Source of the DNA: Beijerinckiaceae bacterium
GTDB lineage: Bacteria; Pseudomonadota; Alphaproteobacteria; Rhizobiales; Beijerinckiaceae
Length of the DNA: 64,000 nucleotides
Direction of reading: 5' to 3'
Assembly: GCA_021324915.1 (NCBI GenBank)
Contig: JAJPIC010000011.1
Coordinates: 238,869 to 302,868 of the forward strand
Shown here: positions 7,218 to 15,443 of the stretch, piece after piece
Numbering within the stretch: the first letter of the stretch is position 1
Layout of the letters: each line of letters opens with the position of its first letter
Notes under the pieces: model-generated
The model's input: the letters and a program-made list of their open reading frames with translations, nothing else
The model's database searches: none
What the model was told of the DNA's origin: nothing
Position numbers and translations under genes: made by a program

Positions 7218-9341
7218 TCACTCCGCGGCAAGACGTTGCGCGGCGGGGTCCGGCCTGTCGGCTGCATAGACCTCGGCGATCTTGGCGACGAGCTCGTCGA
7301 CGAAGACCTGCATGTCGGACGTCAGGTCTTTGATCTTGGTAATGAAATAATTATAGGCAAAGAGCGCGGGGATCGCGACGGCGAGACCCGCGACCGTCGC
7401 GACGAGCGCCGCGGCAATACCGGGCGCAATGGCGTTGACGTTGACGTCGCCGGAAGCGGCGATCGCCGCAAAGGTGATCATCACGCCGACCACGGTTCCA
7501 AGAAGGCCGAGGAACGGGCCGCCGGAGATGGCGATCGTAAGTATCACCATCGAGCGGTTCAGCTTCTGCACCTCGCGCACCAAACCGCCGTCGAGCGCCG
7601 CGCGGATGGATGCAACGGCTGGCCCCGAAAGGCCGATGAGGCGCCGGTCGTTCTCGCTGGCGAAACGATGCCGGACTTCCGCAACGCCGATCTGATAGAG
7701 CCGATAGAGCGACGAGTTGAACAAAAGCTTCGCGCGTGGACCCGCTACGCGCCCGCCGAGGCTCGCCACATCCTCCGGATCGTCGAACACGCCGAGATCG
7801 GGACCCATGTCGCGGAAGGCTCTGACGAAAAGGATATTGGCCTTCGCTTGCTTGCCGAGATAGCGCGAGCGGTCGAACATGACGGTCCAGCTGATCGCCG
7901 CCATAATCATCAGGAGACCGATGACGACCCAGCCGTCGATCGTCACCGATTTGAGGATGACGGCGAAATAGCCCGAGAACCAGCTCGCGGTCTCTTCATC
8001 CGTGCTGAAGGAAATGAACTTGCCCTGGTCGAGCCCCTGTCCGATTGCTTGCGCTTTGATGAAGCCTGCGGGACGCGCGATCTTGGAAATTTCGAGTTCG
8101 TCGATGTCGCCGGAAAATCCACCATAGGCTGCGGGCGCGGGAGCAGCCGCAGGTGCCGGCGAAGCGGCCGGCGCGGGAGCCGCGGCTGGAGGAGTCGGCG
8201 TCGTCGCGGGCGCTGATCCGTTGGCGCTGGAACTAGAGGGATTTTGCGCAGATGGCGCGGGCGCCGGTGCGGCACCCGGTGAAGCGGCCGGCGCCGGCGC
8301 TGCACTCGGTGCGGCGGCCGGCGTCGGCGGGGCGGCAGGTGTCGGCGCAGCGGCGGGTGCGGGAGCTGGTGTGGGGACCGCCGCGGCCGTATCGCCGCCA
8401 AGCAAAGCAATCGTGTTCAGCGCCGGCAACGTCGCCGGGAAAGACGCATAGGCCGCGCCGTCGAGATAAAGCGTGACGAGCCCCGGCGAGGCTGTGACGG
8501 CGAGATGATGCCAACCGCCCGGCGCCACCGGCAGGCCGGCCGCGCTCCGATGCGCACTGCCGCCCGCATCGACCTCGACGAATGGTGCACCATTGTTGAG
8601 GCCGATCACGAGACCATTGGCGCCGTCGCGCCGGCTGTAGATGACGGCGTTCGGTTGCAAGCTCGCCGCTTTGAACCAGACCGAAAAGGTGAAGGAGCCG
8701 GCGTTCGGAAGCGCCATGGAGGGCGAGGCCGGCAGCGTCAGCGGCGTGCGGCCATCCAGGTGCAAACCCGAGCCGATGATTGCGCCTTCGGCGGGCTTGC
8801 CGGCGCTCTGCGCCCCGTTCGCCCAGACGGACGAATCTTGTGGGGGCGTACCGCGCTCGGCGAAATGGTAGACGAGCAAAGTATCGGCATCGTAAGTGGC
8901 TTTCGGATCGCTGACCGCATTGGCTTTCTTGTTGCCGTAGTAGAGCCAGACGTCGGTCTTCGTGCCGGGTTTGAGATCGGGCACCTGCACCCAGACGAAA
9001 GCCTCGTCCAACAGCGAGTCGAATTTCTCGATGTGATATTTGAGCGGCGTCTTGTCGTCCGAAGCAATGAAGCGAAGGTCGCTCCCATCCTCCTTGGCGC
9101 GCGCGAAGCGGAAATTGCCGGCATGCAGACGCACCAGAACCGCCGTTGTGCCGATCGGATCGGTGATATTTGCGCCCGAAGCGCTCGTATCGAGGGTGAT
9201 CTTCTTGCGCAGCGACCAGTCGTCGTTCCACCAGGCCTGCGCCTGGGTGGCGAGAGAGACCGCAAAGAGCGCTATCAGCGCAGTGAGCAAGGCGCGCGGG
9301 GAAGCCGGAAACTTGTGTCGCATCATCATCTTCCAATCCAT
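7218..9341 (-). CDS. exbB: DUF2341-LamG-ExbB fusion: MotA/TolQ/ExbB proton channel with periplasmic lectin-like domains
   Basis: Encodes 707 residues; the ATG at 9341 overlaps the stop of the shlB-like gene (ATGA) and follows GGGGAG. Order: signal peptide 1-36 (ends TQAQA); DUF2341-like 40-140 starting WWNDDWSLRKKI; a LamG/concanavalin-like domain about 155-430; and a C-terminal ExbB channel from about 460, with the three-helix core GPFLGLLGTVVGVMITF (about 608-624) and the AALVATVAGLAVAIPALF helix. An Ala/Pro/Ser low-complexity stretch (about 320-405) is inserted inside the LamG fold, before its last strand (FSGDIDELEI). Ordinary ExbB is about 230-250 residues, so two thirds of this protein is an added periplasmic module. 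Confidence 0.92.
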   Translation of the reverse strand: MDWKMMMRHKFPASPRALLTALIALFAVSLATQAQAWWNDDWSLRKKITLDTSASGANITDPIGTTAVLVRLHAGNFRFARAKEDGSDLRFIASDDKTPLKYHIEKFDSLLDEAFVWVQVPDLKPGTKTDVWLYYGNKKANAVSDPKATYDADTLLVYHFAERGTPPQDSSVWANGAQSAGKPAEGAIIGSGLHLDGRTPLTLPASPSMALPNAGSFTFSVWFKAASLQPNAVIYSRRDGANGLVIGLNNGAPFVEVDAGGSAHRSAAGLPVAPGGWHHLAVTASPGLVTLYLDGAAYASFPATLPALNTIALLGGDTAAAVPTPAPAPAAAPTPAAPPTPAAAPSAAPAPAASPGAAPAPAPSAQNPSSSSANGSAPATTPTPPAAAPAPAASPAPAAAPAPAAYGGFSGDIDELEISKIARPAGFIKAQAIGQGLDQGKFISFSTDEETASWFSGYFAVILKSVTIDGWVVIGLLMIMAAISWTVMFDRSRYLGKQAKANILFVRAFRDMGPDLGVFDDPEDVASLGGRVAGPRAKLLFNSSLYRLYQIGVAEVRHRFASENDRRLIGLSGPAVASIRAALDGGLVREVQKLNRSMVILTIAISGGPFLGLLGTVVGVMITFAAIAASGDVNVNAIAPGIAAALVATVAGLAVAIPALFAYNYFITKIKDLTSDMQVFVDELVAKIAEVYAADRPDPAAQRLAAE

Positions 9342-11080
9342 CAGAACTCTCCCCAGACGCGGAACAGGGCGCGCGGGCGGTTGGCCTCGGTATAGGCCTC
9401 GGAGACCTTCGGCACGGCGATGGCGACCATGCCGTTCAAATAGGTGAGGAGCTGGAACGTCGTCCCGAACCCATAGCTCCAGACGTCGAAAACGGTCTGT
9501 TGCTCCGGCAGCGGATCGATGATCGAAGCGACGCCGCCGTCGAGAAAGGCGAAGAACCGCCAATTGTTGAATGTCGTGAATTGAACCGGCTTGCCGTCGA
9601 CACCCTTGATGTTCGACTGGATCTTCGAGCCGATGTCCGGGCTGCGTATTTCAAACGTGCCGGCCGCGCCGGAATCACCCAGCACTTCCGATTCGAGATA
9701 GCCGCGCACCGTATCGAACCCACCGAGGCTGAACTGCTCGCTCGAGACGAGCGGCTGGTCGGCGACCTGACCTTGCACCTTGCCGTAGAGTTGAAAGCCT
9801 GCTGGCAGGTCCTGGGTGCGCGATAGATCGCCCTTGAGCACGGCGAAATTGGCGGTCGCATCAAAGCGCTTGGCATCGAACGCATCGGGCCCGCTCCCGA
9901 GTCCGCGCACGCCGACCACGGAGCCGACATCGAGTTGGGTGAAGGCCTTCGCTTCCTGGAAAGTCGCACCGTAGTTCGCCGAAACAGGTACATAAGTGAC
10001 GGGCGTGCTGAACCCGCTCGCCGAAAGGTTCACCGTCTGATCGAAATGTTTGTAGTCGGGCCCGAAGGATAAGGTCTCGGCGAAATTGTCGAGTGTCGGG
10101 AGCGTCAGGACGGCGCGTGCTCCGGCAATCTGTCCGGGGCCGACGACGTTCACGCCGCCGATCGCGGCGACATTGCTGTTCGAGACGACGCCGTAAAGAA
10201 GAAAGCTCAGCCATTCGAGATTGGGAACGCGCGCGAGATAATTGCCCGAGAACGCCTGCGCATCGGCGGGATGTTCGGGCGCCACCTGATAGGTGAAAGT
10301 GAACGAGTGGCCGAGCTGCCAGAAATTGTCGTAGTGCGCCGTGCCCGTTACGCGCAGCAGCGACGTACCTGGAGATTGCCGGTCGTTGATCTCGACATTG
10401 CCGTGGATCGGGACTTTATCTTCGACGTTGAGATCGACATCGACAGTCCCGGGCGCCACGCCGGCACGCAACGCCGGAGTGATGCGCCGGTCCGGCCATT
10501 GATTGAGCGCCACGATATCGCGCGTCACGTCGTTGAAATTGGGAAGCGTCCCCTCTTTCAGCGACGCCGCTCTTTGCTTGATCTTGTCGGTATCGAAATA
10601 ATGCGAGTTCTTGACTCTGAGACGTCCGACCTTGAGTTCAGTGACTTTCAGGACGACGATGCCACCCGACGGATTCTGTTGCGGGATCGAGACGCTGACG
10701 GTTTGAAAACCTTTGTCGTGATAGGATTTCTCCAGCGCCGCACGCGCCTTCTCGACGTCGTCCGCCGAGCGACCCGGTCCGAGGAAGGGATAGACCGCCT
10801 CTTCGACATCGATCTGCGCCATCGAATCGGCACCTTCGACGCGATATTCATCAATCTCGAAGTGCATTTGCTTAGCCTTGCTGGGCGTAGGCTTGTGCGA
10901 TTTCGACGGCCCGTGATCGGTGGCTTGCGTAGCGGCATTCGCGGCCTGATCATTGGGAGGCGTTGCACCCAGCGCGGACTTCGTGACCCCGCCGGTCAAC
11001 GCCAATGCCGCTACCAGCAGCCACGGACGGCGCACCTTGAGCCGCCGTGCAGCAATCCCAAAACCCAGCGCGCCAGCCAC
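9341..11080 (-). CDS. ShlB/FhaC/HecB (TpsB)-family outer-membrane transporter
   Basis: Encodes 579 residues from a GTG at 11080 preceded by GGGGG. N-terminal signal region about 1-38, linker, POTRA_2-type domain about 70-150 (EIDEYRVEGADSM, VVLKVTELKVGRLRVKNS), a second POTRA-like part to about 225, then a 16-strand type barrel ending in the outer-membrane Phe (RVWGEF). The barrel has the conserved loop-6 motif VRGY at about 458-461, the hallmark of Omp85/TpsB proteins. TpsB proteins normally secrete a TpsA exoprotein encoded next door, using no known energy source. Here no TpsA gene is visible and the next genes are exbB, exbD and tonB. Confidence 0.9.
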   Translation of the reverse strand: MAGALGFGIAARRLKVRRPWLLVAALALTGGVTKSALGATPPNDQAANAATQATDHGPSKSHKPTPSKAKQMHFEIDEYRVEGADSMAQIDVEEAVYPFLGPGRSADDVEKARAALEKSYHDKGFQTVSVSIPQQNPSGGIVVLKVTELKVGRLRVKNSHYFDTDKIKQRAASLKEGTLPNFNDVTRDIVALNQWPDRRITPALRAGVAPGTVDVDLNVEDKVPIHGNVEINDRQSPGTSLLRVTGTAHYDNFWQLGHSFTFTYQVAPEHPADAQAFSGNYLARVPNLEWLSFLLYGVVSNSNVAAIGGVNVVGPGQIAGARAVLTLPTLDNFAETLSFGPDYKHFDQTVNLSASGFSTPVTYVPVSANYGATFQEAKAFTQLDVGSVVGVRGLGSGPDAFDAKRFDATANFAVLKGDLSRTQDLPAGFQLYGKVQGQVADQPLVSSEQFSLGGFDTVRGYLESEVLGDSGAAGTFEIRSPDIGSKIQSNIKGVDGKPVQFTTFNNWRFFAFLDGGVASIIDPLPEQQTVFDVWSYGFGTTFQLLTYLNGMVAIAVPKVSEAYTEANRPRALFRVWGEF

Positions 11081-11340
11081 AACGCCCCCAATTCACCTAG
11101 AGGGAATGCCGTCGCGGCGCGCAGCGCTTAATGCAAACGTCGCCGATCCCGCGCTCCTTTCGGAACACGGATGAAGCCCCCTTCGTAAGATTAAGACGAT
11201 TGGACCGCAGCGAACCCGCAGACGGATTTTATGACTCTCGTAGAAAACTCAAGCCGACCATTGCGTGGAGATCGGATCGATGCGACACGCCTGCCATAAG
11301 CCGCACAAAACTTCCGCAATTCGAAAATGGCCGCGATGTT

Positions 11341-12336
11341 TCAACCGAGTAGCACGATGCCGCCGGGCAAAGAGACGACGCGCGCGCCGAACAATTGATG
11401 GACCTGTGCCACGAAGCTCTGCAATTGATTGATGTGGAATGTTCCGTTCACCACCCGGCGCGCCAGTTCGCCATTGGCAATGATGATAACGCCGGGGCGA
11501 TAGCGGTTGACCTCCGCGACGACTTCGGCCAGCGTCCGGTCGCGCACGACGAGCAGGCCGTCTTGCCAGGCGGTGGCTTGCACGGGGTCGAGAAGAACCG
11601 GTTCGCCAAGGCCGCGCTGCGCCGAATAGGAGACCTGCTGGTTTTCCGATAGGCGGACGTTGCGCCCGTTCAATTCGACTTGCGCCGTGCCGAGAAGGCA
11701 GGAGACCGAGACGATGCCGCCAATGCAGCGCACGTCGAAATTCGCCTGCGACGCCGTGGTGCGCCCCGCCGCAGCGACAACGACAAAAGGTGCATCACCC
11801 GCCCCCTTGGCCGTGACCGAGACTTCCCCGGAAATAAGCTCGATTTGCGGTTTATCCCGCCGCGAGCGAACGGCAATGCTCGTCAGCGTATTGAGCTTGA
11901 GCGATATGTTGCTTGCCAGAACGACGTCGCGTTGCTCGCCCTTGCCGGTGCGATAATCGGCGGACAATTCCTCGAGCGATGGCCACAGGCCGAGGGGCGG
12001 ACGTAGAACGACATAATAGCCGGCAGCGGCCGCTGCAGCCGCTGCTGCAAGGCCGCCGAGCGCCGCACGCCGTGTGGAGACGGGCTGCGCGAGATTTGCC
12101 GATCGGCGCGCGGCGTTGGACTCTTCTTCGGCCAGTTCTTGCGCCGCCCTGCCCGCACTGCGCCAAACGCGCACGGCCCGTCTAAAGGCCTCTTCATGCG
12201 CAGGGTCTTGGTTGCGCCAATGCTGCAAGGCATCGAGATCGGCTCTGGTCGGCTCTCCCGCTTTGAGGCGAACGATATGCTCGAGCGCCTCCCGAAGAAG
12301 GCGATCCGGCGCAAATTCATCCGTGGGATCGGTCAC
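11341..12336 (-). CDS. FecR-family anti-sigma/signal-transducing protein
   Basis: Encodes 331 residues from a GTG at 12336; no good in-frame ATG lies near. An N-terminal cytoplasmic DUF4880-like segment (about 15-60, HWRNQDPAHEEAFRRAVRVW) is followed by an Ala-rich membrane helix at about 90-108, then the periplasmic FecR domain (about 130-225, YRTGKGEQRDVVLAS and ISLKLNTLTSIAV) and a C-terminal STN-like part (NRYRPGVIIIANGEL). It should bind the ECF sigma factor encoded upstream and release it on a periplasmic signal, probably from an STN domain. It is followed downstream by the shlB-like gene. Confidence 0.9.
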   Translation of the reverse strand: MTDPTDEFAPDRLLREALEHIVRLKAGEPTRADLDALQHWRNQDPAHEEAFRRAVRVWRSAGRAAQELAEEESNAARRSANLAQPVSTRRAALGGLAAAAAAAAAGYYVVLRPPLGLWPSLEELSADYRTGKGEQRDVVLASNISLKLNTLTSIAVRSRRDKPQIELISGEVSVTAKGAGDAPFVVVAAAGRTTASQANFDVRCIGGIVSVSCLLGTAQVELNGRNVRLSENQQVSYSAQRGLGEPVLLDPVQATAWQDGLLVVRDRTLAEVVAEVNRYRPGVIIIANGELARRVVNGTFHINQLQSFVAQVHQLFGARVVSLPGGIVLLG

Positions 12337-12659
12337 AGTCTAAACTCACGGATCCGCACCATACCATGTCCCCCTTTTGCACGGTTCACGGCGCAGGCGA
12401 ATTATGGAAAAGGCAAAGAACAATCAGCAATAATGAATCTACAATGTTGTTTGCGCTCGTTTTTGCGCTCGTTATTGTCGGTGAATCGTAGCCTATATAC
12501 TGGAATGCGGAACCGCTTCGTAAAACTTTTTTCATCTGCACATCGCGAATCGCGGACCAAAGTCTCTTCTAAGAAGACGACTGACCTTCGCCAATCCTGA
12601 AACGAAAACATGCGCGCGTCCGAAAACGTAAGAGGCGCGGCTACCGACAAGGCGCGCGC
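12337..12659 (-). other. 323-base AT-richer gap between sigma factor and fecR
   Basis: No convincing gene. The stretch about 12400-12560 is clearly poorer in GC than its surroundings, which is typical of a regulatory region. It lies directly upstream of the GTG start of the FecR gene. It could carry the ECF-dependent promoter of the fecR-shlB-exbB operon, but I could not pick a specific -35/-10 pair. Confidence 0.35.
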
Positions 12660-13211
12660 TCAAACCTTCGGACGGGGGCCGCCGAGGCGCTGGACGAGGT
12701 TGCGGCCGAGACTGTTGGCGCAGTGCGTCAGAGCGCGCTTGAGATCGGATTCGACCGTTCGCAGACTGACGTGCAACCGATCGGCCACGTCCTGCGGTCG
12801 CGCGCCATCGATCGAAATGCTGCGCAGAACTTCTCGCGGCCGCGGCGGCAATTCCGCCAAGGCACGCCGGAACGCTTCTATGTCGGAACGGGCTTCGGCG
12901 ATGCGATCGGGACCCGGCGTTTCGTCATCAATGTCGAGGACGGCGTCCACTTCGGCGGCGCTCACGCGATAATTTTCCGCGCGCTGGCGATCTTTCGCGA
13001 CATTGATGGCGACGCGGAAAATATAGTCTTTCGGGCTTTGGATCGGCGTCGCCTCGGCGACTCGGCCCAGCCGCACATAGGTTTCGTGCAGGGCCTCGTA
13101 CGCAAAATCGCGCGACCCCAAGCGCCAAGTCAGCCGCTTGACCAGGTCCTCGTAACTTTCGGTGAGTTGGGAGCGTAAACGCGCTCGATTGGACAAGTCC
13201 CGGTCCGACAT
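12660..13211 (-). CDS. ECF sigma factor, FecI-like
   Basis: Encodes 183 residues. Region 2 spans about 12-80 (YEDLVKRLTWRLGSRDFAYEALHETYVRL, with the helix that opens the -10 element), and region 4 about 115-170 (LAELPPRPREVLRSISIDGARPQDVADRLHVSLRTVE), a clear helix-turn-helix. The FecI-type arrangement, directly before a FecR gene, marks it as an iron-starvation-style surface-signalling sigma factor. It is expected to activate the transport genes that follow. The ATG at 13211 has a G-rich site upstream. Confidence 0.92.
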   Translation of the reverse strand: MSDRDLSNRARLRSQLTESYEDLVKRLTWRLGSRDFAYEALHETYVRLGRVAEATPIQSPKDYIFRVAINVAKDRQRAENYRVSAAEVDAVLDIDDETPGPDRIAEARSDIEAFRRALAELPPRPREVLRSISIDGARPQDVADRLHVSLRTVESDLKRALTHCANSLGRNLVQRLGGPRPKV

Positions 13212-13339
13212 GCAGGCCCCCGGCCCGGAGCGTTCTTACATAGTCAAGTTTAAGTAGCCCCGCTTGGCTACACATTTGTGACGGATGCCGCCCCGTCCTC
13301 CGTCAAGCAAAACTTCGACCGGCATCCATTCGCCCTCGT

Positions 13340-14062
13340 TCAAGACGGGTCGAAGGCGATGCTGAGTTGAATGCTGAGCTCCTCCGGCAGTCCAGGCGGA
13401 ATGGCTGGCAGAGGCTGAGCGCGGCGGATTGTCTCTACTGCCTCTTTGTCGAGCAAGCTTTGGCCCGAGCTTTCCTTCACTTGCACATCGAGGACCGTGC
13501 CATCCCGCCGCATGAGAAAAAGGGTCTCGACGGTTCCATGCAAATGGTCGCGGCGCGCCGCCGCCGGGTAGTGCCGGTAAAGCTCGATGTGACGAAATAG
13601 CTCTTGCCGGAATTTTAGCGCGACGCTGTCCGGCGGAGCATCGACCGGCGCATCGAAGCCGACATCCGGTTCGGCCACCGGGGGCGTGAACGGCTGATCG
13701 AGCGCAGCGACCGATGCGTCATCCGATGCTGTCGCTTGCGCCTGATCCGCCGCGCTTTCGGCGCTGAACGCGATCCGCGAGACCGGATGCGCGGCGGTTG
13801 GCTGCCGAGGCGCCGCAACGGGTTCAGCGGGCGCGACCAGCCGGACCTGCACCATTGAAATATCGTCGCTCTGCGCCGATCCCGTCGATTTCTGCTGGCG
13901 CAGCCAAAAGACTCCGCCCGAAAGCAGCACGGTCACGACGACCGGCACCATGACCCAGCGCAGGAACACGGTCAAAAACCAGGCGCGCGCATCCTCGGTC
14001 TCCTGGTAGACCGCCTGAGCCCAAGAAGGCTGCATATCGTTGCGCGGCTCGTGCTCGATCAT
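13340..14062 (-). CDS. tonB: TonB family energy transducer (second copy)
   Basis: Encodes 240 residues: a 27-residue cytoplasmic start, a membrane helix (about 29-53, FLTVFLRWVMVPVVVTVLLSG), an Ala/Pro/Asp linker shorter and less proline-dense than the other copy, and a C-terminal TonB-C domain (about 148-240, YRHYPAAARRDHLHGTVETL). The motif HYPAAAR is typical of TonB. Its ATG overlaps the stop of the STN gene (ATGA). With the STN protein it forms a two-gene unit just upstream of the sigma factor gene, so it may be the TonB that feeds the signalling branch. Confidence 0.9.
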   Translation of the reverse strand: MIEHEPRNDMQPSWAQAVYQETEDARAWFLTVFLRWVMVPVVVTVLLSGGVFWLRQQKSTGSAQSDDISMVQVRLVAPAEPVAAPRQPTAAHPVSRIAFSAESAADQAQATASDDASVAALDQPFTPPVAEPDVGFDAPVDAPPDSVALKFRQELFRHIELYRHYPAAARRDHLHGTVETLFLMRRDGTVLDVQVKESSGQSLLDKEAVETIRRAQPLPAIPPGLPEELSIQLSIAFDPS

Positions 14063-14847
14063 TGCAGCGACCTGACGGTTACCGCGATCCGCACGGGCTG
14101 GGGCGTATTTTCCGGCGCCGTTCTGCTCATCACGAGCCCCTGCAATGTCGTCACGATGGCCGCATCGCGCGCCTCATCGCCCGTTGGGAGAGACAATTCG
14201 GCGCGCTGCACAGCGCGGGAAGGATCGATCCAAAGTCTCGCGATGAAATGATAGCTGCCCGCGCGGGTCAAGGCGTTCCTTTGAAGCGCGCTGCGAATAT
14301 CGAGCTGGATGCTCGCGCTATAATCCCGCAATTGAGAGGCATCTTCAGGCTCGGCCTCGTCGCGCACCGGCATGGTGCCCAAGATCAGATTGGGCGCAGG
14401 GAGCGCTTGAGGCGAGCCGACGCCGGCCTTGCGCTCCGAGGGCAGCGCCAAAGTGATCGCGTTTTCGCTGGTGTAGCGGACCTGAAGCCCAGTTCCCTTG
14501 AGCAAAAGGGCAAGGGCCGCGTCGCGCGAGAACATGCCTTCGACTTTGGTCGACATGCGGCCGAGCGCCGAGCGACTTTCGTAGAGAACCTGCAATCCAG
14601 TCTTCTCGCCATAGCTCTGCAGCGCGGCCGCCAAAGGCTGCGCGGGAATGTCGAATGTCAAAACCCGATTGTGATCGTCTCGAACCGCTTGGGTTTGGGC
14701 AAAACAGGCAAAGCCGGCCAGCGAAGCTCCAAAAGCGGCCGCAAGAAGCAACGCCCGGGTACCAAAATATCTAAAGAGGCCCGGGCGGGACGCGTGTGCA
14801 CCCTCCCCGATCCTCGCCCGCGAATCTTGCAAAACAATAGAGCTCAT
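14059..14847 (-). CDS. Exported STN-domain protein with a TonB-C-like tail and no receptor barrel
   Basis: Encodes 262 residues. A long N-terminus ends in a signal peptide at about 30-51 (LLLAAAFGASLAGFACFAQ). The STN domain covers about 62-118 (LTFDIPAQPLAAALQSYGEKTGLQVLYES, then VEGMFSRDAALALLLKGTGL). The last 90 residues (ALTRAGSYHFIARLWIDPSRAVQRAEL onward) resemble a TonB-C fold. STN domains usually sit at the front of TonB-dependent receptors such as FecA or of secretins and talk to FecR. Here STN is a stand-alone periplasmic protein, four bases overlapping tonB. The STN call is strong; the tail assignment is by pattern only. Confidence 0.82.
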   Translation of the reverse strand: MSSIVLQDSRARIGEGAHASRPGLFRYFGTRALLLAAAFGASLAGFACFAQTQAVRDDHNRVLTFDIPAQPLAAALQSYGEKTGLQVLYESRSALGRMSTKVEGMFSRDAALALLLKGTGLQVRYTSENAITLALPSERKAGVGSPQALPAPNLILGTMPVRDEAEPEDASQLRDYSASIQLDIRSALQRNALTRAGSYHFIARLWIDPSRAVQRAELSLPTGDEARDAAIVTTLQGLVMSRTAPENTPQPVRIAVTVRSLQ

Positions 14848-14976
14848 GCGCTTTCGGACGCACCCTGCTGCGACCCGCTCAAGCGTGCGCCTGCCGGGAA
14901 CACCCGCTCTATAATGATTGTGTGACAGCCGCCTAAATGCGGGCGCGCAGATGCCGCGCGTTAATCTCGCCGTCCG

Positions 14977-15441
14977 CTACCTGATCCAGCGGCTCGGCGT
15001 CGCCCACGCGGGAAACGGCCGATCCTCCGGGAGAATTCCCGTTTCGCCCCATCCGCCGCGTCCGAAGCCGCCCGGGGCTCCGGTTCCTGGAATGCCGCCG
15101 GAACTTCCGCCGTAATAGCCGGAGACGCCGCCCGTATCGGGAAGAGGCCAGGGAGAACCGTAAAAATTCCTTCTGAATTCCGCTCCCCGATCGCCGACGC
15201 CATTGGAACTGCCGCCCCAATAATGGCCCGTGCCCACGGCGCTTCGCTCCATGAACTGCGGAGGGACATCATATCCGGTGTAGGCAGCCGCGCCGCTCTC
15301 CCGGCCGCCGGTGCCGGGAACGCCGCCTGCACTGCCGCCCCAATAATGTCCGGTGCCTATGGTGCTTTCGGCAAGCGCCGATCCGGCAAACGCAATCGAA
15401 CCGATGAGAGCTAAGCCGGCGAGTGACTTGGCTGACGCCAT
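14977..15441 (-). CDS. Secreted repeat protein with GTGHYWGGSS motif (copy B)
   Basis: Encodes 154 residues from ATG at 15441, which has GAGGAG at the right spacing; the ATG two codons upstream is too close to that site. A signal peptide ends ALAES. Copies of the motif GTGHYWGGS(A/S)xG occur near residues 30 and 70, with a degenerate GYYGGSSGGIPGTG near 110. Each is followed by a short acidic or Gly-rich spacer (TGYDVPPQFMERSAVG). The C-terminus is Gly- and Trp-rich. It is the second gene of a coupled paralogous pair and begins just after the stop of copy A. No family recognised. Confidence 0.7.
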   Translation of the reverse strand: MASAKSLAGLALIGSIAFAGSALAESTIGTGHYWGGSAGGVPGTGGRESGAAAYTGYDVPPQFMERSAVGTGHYWGGSSNGVGDRGAEFRRNFYGSPWPLPDTGGVSGYYGGSSGGIPGTGAPGGFGRGGWGETGILPEDRPFPAWATPSRWIR

Positions 15442-15443
15442 TC

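Noticed and set aside
11081..11340. A specific ECF promoter between fecR and the shlB-like gene
   Set aside because: A GGAAGT-like box is present but no matching -10 at proper distance could be defended.
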